Shown: piece after piece, positions 16,385 to 27,009 of the stretch
Layout: the number at the start of each line of letters is the position of its first letter
Numbering within the stretch: the first letter of the stretch is position 1
DNA from: Thiopseudomonas denitrificans
Lineage (GTDB): Bacteria; Pseudomonadota; Gammaproteobacteria; Pseudomonadales; Pseudomonadaceae
Assembly (NCBI RefSeq): GCF_002866065.1
Contig: NZ_LNJZ01000007.1
Location: 226,388 to 290,387, forward strand
Direction of reading: 5' to 3'
DNA: 64,000 bases
The notes under the pieces: model-generated
Told to the model about the DNA's origin: nothing
Database searches by the model: none
The model's input: only the letters and a program-made list of their open reading frames with translations
Made by a program: the position numbers and the translations under genes

Positions 16385-17242
16385 ATGAGCCAGTCTTCGG
16401 TTTTGGGCAACCTGTTCAACTCGGTTTTCAAACGCAAGGGGCAGCAGCCGGATTTTGGCTCTGACGATGTGGCTCGCAAGGTGCGCCTGGAATTTCCGCA
16501 ACCGCTGCTGCCGGAACCAAGCATACACTGGAAACATACGTTACACCTGCAGCAGCTGGCCAATCTGCCGGCCAGCGCACTGTCCGGACCGGTACAGGAA
16601 GACAAGGCTGCGGCCTATCGCTTCATCAGCAAAATTGTCAGCATCAGGACAGAAACTGTCACTTCTTTTGACATGCGCGGCCTGTTCGGTCTGAACCACG
16701 AACAGGACGATCTGCTGGCCTGTAACAGTTGGGAAGCCCTCGCCCAGTCCGGCCAATGCCGCAACATACGCATCATCAGCATTCGCGATTTCAACCGCGT
16801 CCTGTCGATAGCCATCGGCAAGAGCCAGAGTGTCAACCTGCTGTCGACCGCATGGGAGCCCCGGAAAACTTACTGGGCCGACCCGCAAAACACCTGCGAG
16901 CTGGCAGCCTCCCTGGTCTATGCCCGCCGCCGTGAATTGCCGATCAATCTTCCGGCCCAGCTGTATCGCACCCACATCAATGCCGGCGCAATCCGCGAGC
17001 TGAAGAAGCATTATCACACCCTGGGCATGCCGGTCGCCGCCTGGACAGACCCGGCCTTCATGAATTACCTGGTAACCCACAAGGTACCCTACGCCCGCCT
17101 GCCCCTGTCTCTGGGCAGTCTCTCGTTGCAAACCATTTTGTTGCCACGCAGCAGCCCGCTGGCCAATACCTTTGGCAACGGCCTGCGCCAGGCTGGTGCC
17201 CATGAGCTGAGTGACTTTCTACTGACACTGACTCAGGCCTGA
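16385..17242 (+). CDS. Uncharacterised protein
   Basis: 285 residues from the ATG at 16385; an in-frame GTG at 16340 would add 15 residues. I do not recognise the family. It is soluble-looking: no signal peptide and no clear membrane segment. A basic N-terminus (VFKRKG) is followed by alternating helices and strands; notable patches are SFDMRGLFGLNHEQDDLL near 110-130, ELAASLVYARRRELPINLPAQLYRTHINAG near 190-215 and ELKKHYHTLGMPVAAWTDPAFMNYL. It is divergent from the DUF2835 gene and lies 110 bases before lexA. Composition matches its neighbours, so it looks vertically inherited. Confidence 0.75.
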   Translation: MSQSSVLGNLFNSVFKRKGQQPDFGSDDVARKVRLEFPQPLLPEPSIHWKHTLHLQQLANLPASALSGPVQEDKAAAYRFISKIVSIRTETVTSFDMRGLFGLNHEQDDLLACNSWEALAQSGQCRNIRIISIRDFNRVLSIAIGKSQSVNLLSTAWEPRKTYWADPQNTCELAASLVYARRRELPINLPAQLYRTHINAGAIRELKKHYHTLGMPVAAWTDPAFMNYLVTHKVPYARLPLSLGSLSLQTILLPRSSPLANTFGNGLRQAGAHELSDFLLTLTQA

Positions 17243-17306
17243 ACATCCCCGCATCCACCTGCAACAGCAATCCGCTGCAGTTTTAGCGCTTGCATATCCG
17301 GAAACA

Positions 17307-17342
17307 CTGTATACAATGCCAGTGTACTGTATAAAATCACAG
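17307..17342 (+). promoter_or_regulatory. Two LexA (SOS) boxes upstream of lexA
   Basis: CTGT-N8-ACAG is perfect at 17327-17342, and CTGT-N8-CCAG with one mismatch is at 17307-17322, exactly 20 bases upstream on the same helix face. They lie 11-46 bases before the lexA ATG. Tandem boxes on lexA itself are known in gammaproteobacteria and give tight autorepression. The sulA gene follows in the same unit. Confidence 0.92.
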
Positions 17343-17352
17343 GTATTCCGGC

Positions 17353-17976
17353 ATGAGCAAACTGACCAAGCGGCAAGGTGAAATTCTTGATTTCCTCAAG
17401 GACTGGATCGACGAGCACGGCTATCCGCCAACTCGCATCGAGATTGCCCAGGCGCTGGGTTTCAAGTCACCCAACGCTGCCGAAGATCACCTCAAGGCCC
17501 TCGCCCGCAAGGGTGCCATTGAAATGATATCCGGCGCATCGCGCGGTATCCGTGTAATTGACGCGGAAGCGGGTGACGTGACGCCACCCGCAAGCGATAG
17601 CGAGCTGCCGGTAATCGGCCGTGTTGCTGCCGGCAGCCCGATTCTGGCCCAGCAGCATATCGACAATACCTGCCCCGTCAGCCCGGATCTGTTCAAGCCC
17701 CGCGCCCACTATCTGCTGCAGGTGCGCGGGCAGAGCATGAAAGATGCCGGCATCCTTGATGGCGACCTGCTTGCCGTACACATCACCCGCGAGGCCCGCA
17801 ACGGCCAGCTGGTGGTTGCCCGTCTTGATGACGAGGTGACCGTCAAGCGCTACCAGCGCAAGGGCAACACTGTCTGGCTGATGCCTGAGAACAGCGATTT
17901 TGAACCCATCGAGGTTGACCTCGAAAACCAGCAACTGGTGATCGAGGGTCTCGGCGTCGGTGTCATTCGCAGATAG
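17353..17976 (+). CDS. lexA: SOS repressor LexA
   Basis: 207 residues. LexA represses SOS genes and self-cleaves when stimulated by RecA filaments. The N-terminal winged helix covers about 1-68 ([24 protein letters not shown] as the recognition region). The cleavage bond is Ala93-Gly94 in RVAAGSP, and the Ser/Lys dyad is Ser128 (GQSMKDAGI) and Lys165 (VTVKRYQ). All are present, so it should be cleavable. It is followed by sulA after 12 bases, one SOS operon as in other Pseudomonas. Confidence 0.98.
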   Translation: MSKLTKRQGEILDFLKDWIDEHGYPPTRIEIAQALGFKSPNAAEDHLKALARKGAIEMISGASRGIRVIDAEAGDVTPPASDSELPVIGRVAAGSPILAQQHIDNTCPVSPDLFKPRAHYLLQVRGQSMKDAGILDGDLLAVHITREARNGQLVVARLDDEVTVKRYQRKGNTVWLMPENSDFEPIEVDLENQQLVIEGLGVGVIRR

Positions 17977-17988
17977 GGGAAATACATC

Positions 17989-18465
17989 ATGAACCTGCAA
18001 TCATTCGACAATCAGCCCGGCCTGTTCGACCAGCAAGCTGCGGTCAACCTGCAAAGCCACTCCGAGCCGGAAATGGACAGCCATCCCGAGCCCAGCCCCT
18101 GGTGCAGCGAAATCATTCTGAGCGGCCGTGCCGAGCATTGCCTGCATCTGCTGGCCCCCATGCTCAAGCTGCTCAGCGAACAACAGGAGGAACGCTGGCT
18201 GGCACTGGTGTCGCCTCCGGAACCCCTTACCATGCAATGGCTGCGCAATGCCGGACTGAACCCGCAACGTACCCTGATCTTGCACCCCAAAGGCCTGCAA
18301 AGCAGCCAGGAACTGGCCTGTCAGGTGCTTGAGCTGGGCTGCAGCCACACGGGCGTCACCTGGCTCAGCCCCCTGCCCCTCGCAGCCCGCCAAAGGCTGT
18401 CACGCGCGGCCGAGTCCGGCGGGGCGCAAAGCATCAACATCAGTCAGCAGTTTGGCGGTGCCTGA
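17989..18465 (+). CDS. sulA: SOS cell-division inhibitor SulA
   Basis: 158 residues. SulA binds FtsZ and stops septation while DNA is damaged; it is later degraded by Lon. The N-terminal ~35 residues are variable and polar. The core [44 protein letters not shown] and [20 protein letters not shown] fits the SulA family. A GGGGAAA ribosome site lies just before the ATG. Expression comes from the lexA boxes. Its last 66 bases overlap the end of dusC on the other strand. Confidence 0.93.
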   Translation: MNLQSFDNQPGLFDQQAAVNLQSHSEPEMDSHPEPSPWCSEIILSGRAEHCLHLLAPMLKLLSEQQEERWLALVSPPEPLTMQWLRNAGLNPQRTLILHPKGLQSSQELACQVLELGCSHTGVTWLSPLPLAARQRLSRAAESGGAQSINISQQFGGA

Positions 18466-19440
18466 AGCGGCATCCCGCTCACATGCCCCAAACATCACAG
18501 GCCCGAGCATCAGCTGATCAATCTGCCCGCTATCCGTTTCGCGGCGGATATGCTGAAAAAACATGCCCGCTTCGGGGTAGTTGCGCATCAGCATCGACAG
18601 CCATTGCTTGAGCCGGCCCGGAGCATGTCGCGGATGCACTTTCTGGCGCACACGCTGCCAGAACTCCTGCAGCAGCGGCCAAAGCCCGTGCCAGTCCAGC
18701 GGCTGATAGGCCTCACCCGCTATATGGGCCTTGATGTGCAAGGCCAGATCAGGTCGGCACACCAGCCCGCGCCCGATCATCACCGACTCGACACCGCTGA
18801 TTTCCCGACATTTCTGCCAGTCCTGCAATGACCAGATTTCGCCATTGGCCAGTACCGGTACGCTGACCACGTCCTGAATTTTTGCCACCCACTCCCAGTG
18901 CGCCGGCGGCCTGTAGCCCTGCACCTTGGTACGCGCATGCACTACCAGCCGGGTGGCTCCACCTTCAGCCAGGGCGCGGGCGCAGTCCAGTGCCGGACTG
19001 GTATCTTCATAACCCAGACGCATCTTGGCGGTCAGGGGAACATGTCCGGGCAAGGCGGCACTCACATAGTCGGCAATCCGGTACAGCCGCTCCGGTTCCC
19101 TGAGCAAGATCGAGCCGCCCCTGGATTTATTGACCGTTTTCGCCGGGCAACCGAAGTTCAGATCCACCACTGTTGCGCCCAGCTCGACCGCCCGCGCCGC
19201 GTTTTCGGCCAGACACACCGGATCAGAACCCAGCAACTGCAAGCGCATCGGCGTGCCATTGGGTGTACTGCTGCGGCTTTTCAGTTCCGGTGCCAGTTGA
19301 TAAAAGGCTGCCGGCGCCAGTAGCTGATCGGTTACACGAACGAACTCGCTGACACACCAGTCAATGCCTCCCTGGCGGGTAATCAGGTCACGCAGCATGG
19401 CATCGGCCAGGCCTTCCATCGGCGCAAGGGCTATTTCCAC
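18400..19440 (-). CDS. dusC: tRNA-dihydrouridine(16) synthase DusC
   Basis: 346 residues from a GTG start. DusC reduces U16 in the tRNA D-loop using FMN and [16 protein letters not shown] opens the TIM barrel, [18 protein letters not shown] (near 92-110) holds the catalytic Cys, KMRLGYED and [10 protein letters not shown] follow, and [10 protein letters not shown] and MIGRGLV bind FMN. The C-terminus is ~25-30 residues longer than the ~315-residue E. coli protein, and this extra part is antisense to the sulA 3' end. It overlaps the upstream thioesterase gene by ten bases, so the two are co-transcribed. Confidence 0.9.
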   Translation of the reverse strand: MEIALAPMEGLADAMLRDLITRQGGIDWCVSEFVRVTDQLLAPAAFYQLAPELKSRSSTPNGTPMRLQLLGSDPVCLAENAARAVELGATVVDLNFGCPAKTVNKSRGGSILLREPERLYRIADYVSAALPGHVPLTAKMRLGYEDTSPALDCARALAEGGATRLVVHARTKVQGYRPPAHWEWVAKIQDVVSVPVLANGEIWSLQDWQKCREISGVESVMIGRGLVCRPDLALHIKAHIAGEAYQPLDWHGLWPLLQEFWQRVRQKVHPRHAPGRLKQWLSMLMRNYPEAGMFFQHIRRETDSGQIDQLMLGPVMFGACERDAASGTAKLLTDVDALRPAGLGRA

Positions 19441-19895
19441 CCGCTGTGCTCTCCGGAACAGTCACGCCAGGCACTGCCGTAGCCCGCAACAAATTCGTCC
19501 GGCATGCGCCTGGGTTTGCCCGTCGACAGCTGCACGCAGACAAAGGTGGTGCGTGCACGCAGTAGCGTGGCACCATCGGCGGGCCGTACCAGCTGAAACA
19601 GCCGGTCCATTTTCAAGCGGCTGTCGGTCTGCACCAGCCAGGTTCCCATCAGTACTTCATCGTCCCGAAGGGCGCTAGCCAGATAGTCGATTTCGTGGCG
19701 CAAGACAGCCATGCTGCGGTCCAGCCGGGCAAAGCAGTCAAAGCCCAGCCCCAGCGCGTTTGAATGCTGCCATGCGCAGCTCTCCATCCACTGGACATAC
19801 ACCGCATTGTTGACATGCCGCAACTCGTCAATGTGCTCCGGCAACGCCTTGAACCCGGCCACAAAGGGCTCGGGCCGGTCCCAGGGTAAGTTCAT
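19431..19895 (-). CDS. Acyl-CoA thioesterase, 4HBT hot-dog fold
   Basis: 154 residues from the ATG at 19895; alternative starts are 19910 (ATG) and 19922. It belongs to the YbgC/FadM-like hot-dog thioesterases, which hydrolyse acyl-Co[16 protein letters not shown] holds the typical HVNN...Y...E pattern around the catalytic region, with [22 protein letters not shown] in the central strand. The natural substrate cannot be deduced. It overlaps dusC by ten bases and follows eda on the same strand by about 70 bases. Confidence 0.82.
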   Translation of the reverse strand: MNLPWDRPEPFVAGFKALPEHIDELRHVNNAVYVQWMESCAWQHSNALGLGFDCFARLDRSMAVLRHEIDYLASALRDDEVLMGTWLVQTDSRLKMDRLFQLVRPADGATLLRARTTFVCVQLSTGKPRRMPDEFVAGYGSAWRDCSGEHSGWK

Positions 19896-19964
19896 GTTCA
19901 ACCCGTTCATTGAAAACCACATAGCTATTGTTTTGTCGGCAAACCTGTACAGGTCTGCCCTGCG

Positions 19965-20585
19965 TTAACAGGATTCCCGTGCCTGTCTGGCCAGCCCGGT
20001 AATCGTCGGCCACTCCCGCGCCTCGACCAGCACGCGCGGTGCCAGCCAGCTGCCACCGCAGCAGATTACGTTGGGACGTTCCAGATAGCGGGCCAGACTG
20101 GCCGGATTGATACCGCCAGAGGGACAAAAGACCACATCCTGAAATGGCCCGGCATAGCTGTCCAGCAGCTCAAGGCCACGCTCGCCCGCCGGGAACAGCT
20201 TCAGCTGGCGAAACCCTGCCTCCCGGGCCTGCATCACTTCCGAGGCGGTTTGCACGCCGGGCAGCCAGGGCATCTGTTGCCCGGTTGCAGCTTCGGCCAG
20301 CGCCGGGGTAAAACCCGGGCTCACCGCAAACTGCGCTCCCGCCTGCTGCGCCTGTTGCATCTGCCGTGCACTCAGCACCGTGCCTGCACCCACCACCACT
20401 TCGGGCAGCTCCTGCCGGATATGGCGTATCACCTCAAGTGCCGGCCCGGTACGCAACGTCACTTCCAGCACGCTAATACCACCCTGCCACAAGGCGCTGG
20501 CCAGCGGTACAGCAAGTGCGGGATCATCAATCACCAGCACCGGCAGCACCGGGGCAGCCTGTACCAGGATACCTTCCATCTTCAC
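19965..20585 (-). CDS. eda: KHG/KDPG aldolase Eda
   Basis: 206 residues from GTG at 20585 (GGAG is 6 bases upstream); ATG at 20579 is possible but too far from the site. Eda splits KDPG to pyruvate and glyceraldehyde-3-phosphate in the Entner-Doudoroff pathway, the main glucose route in Pseudomonas. Schiff-base Lys129 is in RQLKLFPA and Glu41 in SVLEVTLRT. Length is typical. It starts three bases after the helicase stop, so it is translated from the helicase message; no edd or zwf is nearby, unlike the usual Pseudomonas context. Confidence 0.94.
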   Translation of the reverse strand: MKMEGILVQAAPVLPVLVIDDPALAVPLASALWQGGISVLEVTLRTGPALEVIRHIRQELPEVVVGAGTVLSARQMQQAQQAGAQFAVSPGFTPALAEAATGQQMPWLPGVQTASEVMQAREAGFRQLKLFPAGERGLELLDSYAGPFQDVVFCPSGGINPASLARYLERPNVICCGGSWLAPRVLVEAREWPTITGLARQARESC

Positions 20586-20588
20586 GAC

Positions 20589-21902
20589 CTACTCCGCCGG
20601 GCGCGCCGGCTTCTTGCGCAGCGGGGCGTGGCCGTCATCGCCGGTCAACGGCTTCTTCCGCAGTGACGGCTTGCGTACCGGTTTTGCGCTTTTTTTGTCG
20701 GCGGCTTTTTTCTTTTTGCTGCCAGCAGCCTTGCCCGAGCTTTTCACGTTTTTCGGGCCGTGGTAGCCGCCCTTGAGACCCGGCAGCACGCGCTTCTCGA
20801 AAGTCTGCTTGAGGTAGCGCTGAATGCTCGACATCAGGTTCCAGTCCAGATGTTCGATCAGGGAAATGGCCAGTCCGTCTTCACCACTGCGCCCGGTCCG
20901 GCCAATGCGATGGACATACTCGTCACCCGAGCGCGGCATGTCATAGTTGATAACCAGGTCAACACCTTCGATATCCAGACCGCGGGCGGCGACATCGGTG
21001 GCAATCAGCACCCGCTCGCCGCCCTGGCTGAAACGCTCCAGCGCCATTTTGCGTTCCTGCTGATCTTTTTCACCGTGCAGCACGAACACCCGGTAATCCT
21101 GGGCACGCAACCGCCCGTAGAGCTGATCAGCCATGGCCCGGGTATTGGTGAATACCATGGCCTTGCGATAATTCTCGTTGGCCAGCAGCCAGGCCAGCAA
21201 TTTTTCCTTGTGGGCCGCACTCTCGGCCGTGATCACCTGCTGGCGGGTGGTTTCACTGAGCTGTGACACCGGGTTGAGCATCAGGTGTTGCGGATCACGC
21301 AACACCGCCTGGGTGATTTCACGCAATGCCCGTCCGCCGGTGGTGGCAGAAAACAGCAGGGTTTGTTGACGATTGCCACAGGCACTGATGATGGCCTGCA
21401 TGTCTTCGGCAAAACCCATGTCGAGCATGCGGTCAGCTTCATCCAGAATCAGCCAGCGCACCTCGCCTGCCGGCATGCTGCCGGCCTGGATATGCTCCAG
21501 CAAGCGTCCGGGGGTTGCCACCAGCACGTCAGGCACCTTGCGCAGCAGCGCCGACTGTTCCTTGAAGCCTTCGCCGCCGATCACCATGGCCGACTGCAGG
21601 AAGGTGAAGCGGGCAAAGCGCTCGGTCTCCTCCAGAATTTGCCGGGCCAGCTCGCGGGTCGGTACCAGAATCAGTACGCGGGTGGCTGGTGTTGCGCCGC
21701 CTTCTTGCATAGTAAGCAACTGGTGCAGGACCGGCAGCAGGAAGGCCGCCGTCTTGCCGCTACCAGTCTGTGCAGTGGCGCGCAGGTCGCGTCCCGCCAG
21801 AATGACGGGAATCGCCTCTTGCTGTACCGGAGTCGGCTCGACAAAGGCATTTTCTTCCAGCGCTCGCAGCAGGCGCTCATGCAGGTTTAGCTGTGCAAAC
21901 AT
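20589..21902 (-). CDS. DEAD-box RNA helicase (SrmB/RhlE-like)
   Basis: 437 residues from ATG at 21902 (GGAAACC upstream). The order of motifs is complete: Q motif TPVQQEAIP, AQTGSGKT, PTRELA, TPGRLL, DEAD (LILDEADRML), SAT, then TDVAARGLD and HRIGRTGR in the second RecA lobe. The last ~75 residues are Lys/Arg-rich (KKKKAADKK, RKPSLRKK), an RNA-binding tail. Such enzymes remodel rRNA during ribosome assembly or act in mRNA decay. Which paralogue it is cannot be fixed by eye. eda follows directly. Confidence 0.9.
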   Translation of the reverse strand: MFAQLNLHERLLRALEENAFVEPTPVQQEAIPVILAGRDLRATAQTGSGKTAAFLLPVLHQLLTMQEGGATPATRVLILVPTRELARQILEETERFARFTFLQSAMVIGGEGFKEQSALLRKVPDVLVATPGRLLEHIQAGSMPAGEVRWLILDEADRMLDMGFAEDMQAIISACGNRQQTLLFSATTGGRALREITQAVLRDPQHLMLNPVSQLSETTRQQVITAESAAHKEKLLAWLLANENYRKAMVFTNTRAMADQLYGRLRAQDYRVFVLHGEKDQQERKMALERFSQGGERVLIATDVAARGLDIEGVDLVINYDMPRSGDEYVHRIGRTGRSGEDGLAISLIEHLDWNLMSSIQRYLKQTFEKRVLPGLKGGYHGPKNVKSSGKAAGSKKKKAADKKSAKPVRKPSLRKKPLTGDDGHAPLRKKPARPAE

Positions 21903-22299
21903 CAAGGTTTCCAGATAAATGAGGGCAAAGACGGGATTCTACCTGAAGCGCCAGAACGGGGCGAGGTGCCACGCGAGAACCTGTAAGCAGCCGTTTGACA
22001 TGGTGGTGGCTCAAGGGATGCTCAGCAAAGGCCTGTCTACTGTATAAGGGGGCTTGCCCCCGACAAGTATTGCAGTTCTCTCAGGAGGCAAGCCGCATTC
22101 TGTAGGTGCGAATTCATTCGCACATTGGCCTGCAGCCTCATTATGTACCCGCAGGCCCGGCATCGCGTTCGAATAAATTCGAACCGACACGCACTTTGTA
22201 GAAAGTTGTCCGTCGGCATTTCGATTGCCCAGCATCGGCACGCAGCTTTTGCGACGACAAGGTATGATAGGCGCTTTTTTCACCAACGGAATTTTTCTC
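21903..22299. repeat. Intergenic region with two REP palindromes
   Basis: This 397-base gap between the divergent helicase and DUF2288 genes contains no credible gene. It holds a GGGGG-CTTG-CCCCC hairpin (22048-22061), a REP palindrome with GTGCGAAT arms (22106-22123) and a variant with GTTCGAAT/ATTCGAAC arms (22167-22184) preceded by GGCCCGGCATCG. A TATGAT at 22263-22268 is a possible -10 for the DUF2288 gene. Confidence 0.8.
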
Positions 22300-22623
22300 A
22301 TGACCGACTCCATCAGCCCGCTGTACGCGGAAATACTCGGTGAAACCGCCCGCATCAGCTGGCAGGAACTGGCACCCTGGTTTGCCAGGGGCCAGCTTCT
22401 CTGGGTCGCCGCAGACCTGGACCTGGTCAGTGTGGCCGAAGCCATCGCCAGCGATGACAAGCAGCTGGTCAGTAGCCTGATGCAGCAAAACCGCTTGCAC
22501 CTCCTGACCGATGAACAAGCTGGCGATCTGCACCAGCGAGACCCCGAACTCTGGGCCACTGTGGTCCGGCCCTGGGTGCTGGTACAGGAACGGGCTACAG
22601 ATGGCGGCTTCATTCGCCACTGA
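22300..22623 (+). CDS. DUF2288 family protein
   Basis: 107 residues from ATG at 22300. The patterns LYAEILGETARISWQELAPWFARGQLLWVAADLDLV (given in family-typical order), LLTDEQAGDLHQRDPELWATVVRPWVLVQER match DUF2288 as I remember it, a small soluble conserved family in gammaproteobacteria with no known function. No signal peptide, no membrane segment. It is monocistronic; the next gene is 220 bases away. Confidence 0.75.
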   Translation: MTDSISPLYAEILGETARISWQELAPWFARGQLLWVAADLDLVSVAEAIASDDKQLVSSLMQQNRLHLLTDEQAGDLHQRDPELWATVVRPWVLVQERATDGGFIRH

Positions 22624-22842
22624 CCATTCACAAGACCTCGGCGTGCCCGCAGCCGGATATCCGGGCCGAAAAGCCGCCTGACCAGCAGGTCATCTAGACA
22701 TTTTGTCCAATAGCAATGCCGGTTTGCCTGTTTTCCTGTTTCGTTACAACGGGTTCTTGACTAAACTCCATGCGTGTAGAGCGAGCCCCGTGCCCGACAC
22801 TCATCAAAATGACACTTAGAACTATTACAAAGGCAGGCATTT

Positions 22843-23967
22843 ATGAGCAAAACAACCCGTAACCTGAGCAAACTGCTGGCCGCCATGGCGCTAGCCGGTG
22901 CAGCCACTTACAGCATGGCCGCCGAGCCCATCAAGATCGCCCTGGCCGGTCCGGTAACCGGTCCTGTTGCCCAGTACGGCGACATGCAGTCCATGGGTGC
23001 CAACATGGCTATCGAGCAGATCAACAAGGCTGGCGGCGTCAACGGCCGCATGCTCGAAGCCGTTACCTATGACGATGCCTGCGATCCCAAACAGGCGGTT
23101 GCCGTAGCCAACAAGATCGTCAACGACGGCATCCAGTTCGTTGTTGGCCATCTGTGCTCCGGTTCCACCCAGCCGGCTGCCGACATCTATGAAGAAGAAG
23201 GCATCCTGATGATCACCGCCGCGTCCACCGCGCCGGAGCTGACCCAGAAGGGTCACACCCTGATCTTCCGCACCATCGGTCTGGACAACATGCAGGGCCC
23301 TGCTGCCGGCAAGTACGTGGTTGAAAACCTCAAGCCTGCCCGCGCTGCCGTTCTGCACGACAAGCAGCAGTACGGTGAAGGTGTTGCCACTGCGGTCAAG
23401 GCCGCGCTGGACGAAGCCAAGATCCCTGTTGCGCTGTTTGAAGGCGTAACCGCCGGTGACAAGGACTTCTCTGCTCTGATCGCCAAAATGAAGCGTGAAA
23501 ACGTCGAGTTCGTCTACTTTGGCGGTTACCACCCGGAAATGGGTGCCTTGCTGCGCCAGTCTGCCGAAAACGGCTTCAAGGCCAGGTTCATGGGCCCAGA
23601 GGGTGTGGGTAACACCGACATCACTGCCATTGCCGGCGCTGCCGCTGAAGGCATGATGACCACACTGCCCAAGGCATTTGACGAAGATCCCGCCAACGCC
23701 GACCTGGTCAAGGCATTCAAGGACAAGGGACAGGACCCGAGCGGTGCTTTCGTATTCCCTGCCTACGCTGCCGTACAGGTGATGGCTGATGCCATGAAAA
23801 TCACCAACTCCACCGACACCGACAAGATTGCCGAAGCCATCCGCAGCAACAGCTTCGACACTCCAACCGGTACCCTGGAGTTTGACGAGAAAGGCGACCT
23901 GAAAGAATTCAGCTTCATCGTCTACGAGTGGCACGCCGACAACACCAAGACCGCTCTGACCGAGTAA
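22843..23967 (+). CDS. braC: Branched-chain amino-acid ABC transporter, periplasmic binding protein (BraC/LivJ)
   Basis: 374 residues. A signal peptide ends near residue 26 (ATYSMAAEP), so it is exported to the periplasm where it binds Leu/Ile/Val/Ala and delivers them to the membrane complex. The type I binding-protein fold is clear: IKIALAGPVTGPVAQYGDMQ, VGHLCSGSTQPAADIYEEEGI with the ligand-binding SxST, TIGLDNMQG and FVYFGGYHPEMG. It is the first gene of a five-gene unit and is separated from the permeases by a hairpin that probably keeps its mRNA level higher. The 219-base upstream gap shows no certain promoter. Confidence 0.95.
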   Translation: MSKTTRNLSKLLAAMALAGAATYSMAAEPIKIALAGPVTGPVAQYGDMQSMGANMAIEQINKAGGVNGRMLEAVTYDDACDPKQAVAVANKIVNDGIQFVVGHLCSGSTQPAADIYEEEGILMITAASTAPELTQKGHTLIFRTIGLDNMQGPAAGKYVVENLKPARAAVLHDKQQYGEGVATAVKAALDEAKIPVALFEGVTAGDKDFSALIAKMKRENVEFVYFGGYHPEMGALLRQSAENGFKARFMGPEGVGNTDITAIAGAAAEGMMTTLPKAFDEDPANADLVKAFKDKGQDPSGAFVFPAYAAVQVMADAMKITNSTDTDKIAEAIRSNSFDTPTGTLEFDEKGDLKEFSFIVYEWHADNTKTALTE

Positions 23968-23978
23968 GCCCGTACCCT

Positions 23979-23997
23979 GCCCCGCCACTGGCGGGGC
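23979..23997 (+). terminator. Hairpin after braC (attenuator or mRNA stabiliser)
   Basis: GCCCCGCC (23979-23986) and GGCGGGGC (23990-23997) form an 8-bp GC stem with a 3-base loop, 12 bases past the braC stop, with only a short TTCT after it. A partial terminator here would explain higher synthesis of the binding protein than of the membrane proteins, a common design in ABC importer operons. Confidence 0.7.
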
Positions 23998-24070
23998 TTC
24001 TGGATGTGCCGCAGCCTTTGCGCAGCAAGCTGTCGGCACTTCCTCTATGTTTACCGGTTGGTATTCCCGC

Positions 24071-24993
<923 letters not shown>

Positions 24994-24994
<1 letters not shown>

Positions 24995-26244
24995 TGCGTC
25001 TTCACTTCAAATCTGCCATTTTCTCCGCGATTGTCGTTGCCATCCTCACCGCAGTGCTGCTGGGTGTGCGCCTGACTCAGGCCGGCTCGCAGCTCACCGT
25101 GGTGGTAGCCGACTCTTCCGTTTACTGGAAAATCGCCGCCGCAGCCGGCTTCATTTTCCTCTACAACCTGCTGCGCGACTGGATCGAGCGTGCCAAAGAG
25201 GCCATTCCGCGTCCGGCCGGTTTTGGTCAGCGCAATCTTCTCGACCGCCCGCTGCTGCAGAAGCTGGTCTGGCTGATCATCATCATTGCCGCCCTGGCCT
25301 TCCCTTTCCTGGCCGGCCGCAGCCAGATCGACCTGGCCACCCTGGTACTGATCTACGTGATGCTGGGCCTGGGGCTGAACATCGTGGTCGGCCTGGCCGG
25401 CCTGCTCGACCTGGGTTACGTCGGCTTCTACGCCGTGGGTGCTTACACCTACGCCCTGCTGGCCCAGTATTTCGGCATCGGCTTCTGGAGCGGGCTGGTC
25501 GCCTCCGGCATCATGGCGGCCTTCTTCGGCTTCATTCTGGGCTTTCCTGTATTGCGCCTGCGCGGTGACTATCTGGCCATCGTGACCCTTGGTTTTGGCG
25601 AGATCATCCGTATCCTGCTGAACAACCTGACCGACATCACCGGCGGCCCGCGCGGCATCGGCAACATCCCCAAGCCGACGCTGTTCAACCTGGAGTTCGC
25701 CCGCCGCGCGCCGGAAGGCACGCAAACCTTCCATGATTATTTCGGCATCGCTTTCAACAGCAACCACAGGGTGATTTTCCTCTACCTGCTGGCACTGGTG
25801 CTGGTACTGATCACATTGTTCGTGATCAACCGCCTGATGCGCATGCCGATCGGCCGTACCTGGGAGGCCATGCGTGAAGACGAGATCGCCTGCCGTGCAT
25901 TGGGCCTGAACCCGACCAACATCAAACTCAGCGCCTTTACCATTGGTGCCACCTTCGCCGGTTTTGCCGGCAGCTTCTTCGCCGCCCGCCAGGGTTTCAT
26001 CAGCCCCGAGTCTTTCACCTTCATCGAGTCGGCCATCATTCTGGCCATCGTGGTGCTCGGTGGTATGGGTTCGCAGATCGGTGTGGTGCTGGCAGCCATC
26101 ATCATGACCGTCTTGCCGGAGCTGGCCCGCGAGTTCAATGAATACCGCATGCTGCTGTTCGGCCTGATGATGGTGCTGATGATGATCTGGCGTCCGCAGG
26201 GGCTGCTGCCGATGAAACGTCCGCATGTGGAGTTGCGCCAATGA
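24994..26244 (+). CDS. livM: Branched-chain amino-acid ABC transporter permease LivM/BraE
   Basis: 416 residues. It is the longer partner permease, with an N-terminal extension of ~90 residues holding two extra membrane segments before the conserved core ([38 protein letters not shown], in parts). [18 protein letters not shown] is the ATPase-coupling loop. The ATG overlaps livH by one base, and its end overlaps livG by four bases (ATGA), so the permeases and ATPases are translated together. Confidence 0.94.
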
Positions 26245-27008
26245 GCAAGAACATTCTTGAAGTCAGCGGACTGCGCATGCGTTTTGGCGGCCTGCTGGCC
26301 GTGGACGGTGTCGCGCTGGAAGCCCGTGAAGGCCAGATCGTCTCCATGATCGGCCCCAACGGTGCCGGCAAGACCACGGTATTCAACTGCCTGACCGGTT
26401 TCTACAAACCGACCGAAGGCGTGATCCGCTTCCGTGGCGAAGAGATCCAGGGCCTGCCCGGCCACAAGATCGCCAACAAGGGCATGATCCGCACCTTTCA
26501 GCACGTGCGCCTGTTCAAAAGCATGACCGTACTGGAAAACCTGCTGGTGGCCCAGCATCGCCTGCTCAACAACAACCTGCTGGCCGGCTTGTTCAAGACC
26601 CCGCGCTACCGCGATGCCGAGCAGCGCGCGCTGGAACAGTCCCGCTACTGGCTGGACAAGGTCGGCCTGCTGGAACACGCCAACCGTGAAGCCGGCACTC
26701 TGGCCTATGGTCAGCAGCGTTACCTGGAAATCATCCGCTGCATGGTCACCAATCCGACCCTGCTGATGCTGGACGAGCCTGCAGCCGGCCTCAACCCCAG
26801 TGAAACCGACGGCCTGAAACACCTGATCGCCGAGTTGCGTGACCACCACGAGATGACCGTGCTGCTGATCGAGCACGATATGAAACTGGTGATGGACATC
26901 TCCGACCACATTGTCGTGATCAACCAGGGCGCTCCCCTGGCTGCCGGCACACCGGACGAAGTGCGCAACAACCCCGACGTGATCAAAGCCTATCTGGGAG
27001 AGGACTAG
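26241..27008 (+). CDS. livG: Branched-chain amino-acid ABC transporter ATPase LivG/BraF
   Basis: 255 residues. It is the first of two cytoplasmic ATPases. Walker A is GPNGAGKTT (near 37-45), the signature region is [11 protein letters not shown] (the degenerate form typical of LivG rather than LSGGQ), Walker B is [11 protein letters not shown] and the switch His is in [10 protein letters not shown]. The length and the C-terminal [12 protein letters not shown] are typical. It is separated from livF by one base. Confidence 0.95.
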   Translation: MSKNILEVSGLRMRFGGLLAVDGVALEAREGQIVSMIGPNGAGKTTVFNCLTGFYKPTEGVIRFRGEEIQGLPGHKIANKGMIRTFQHVRLFKSMTVLENLLVAQHRLLNNNLLAGLFKTPRYRDAEQRALEQSRYWLDKVGLLEHANREAGTLAYGQQRYLEIIRCMVTNPTLLMLDEPAAGLNPSETDGLKHLIAELRDHHEMTVLLIEHDMKLVMDISDHIVVINQGAPLAAGTPDEVRNNPDVIKAYLGED

Positions 27009-27009
27009 C

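Noticed and set aside
22041-22046. LexA box near TACTGTATAAGG
   Set aside because: Only one half site; no ACAG partner at eight bases.
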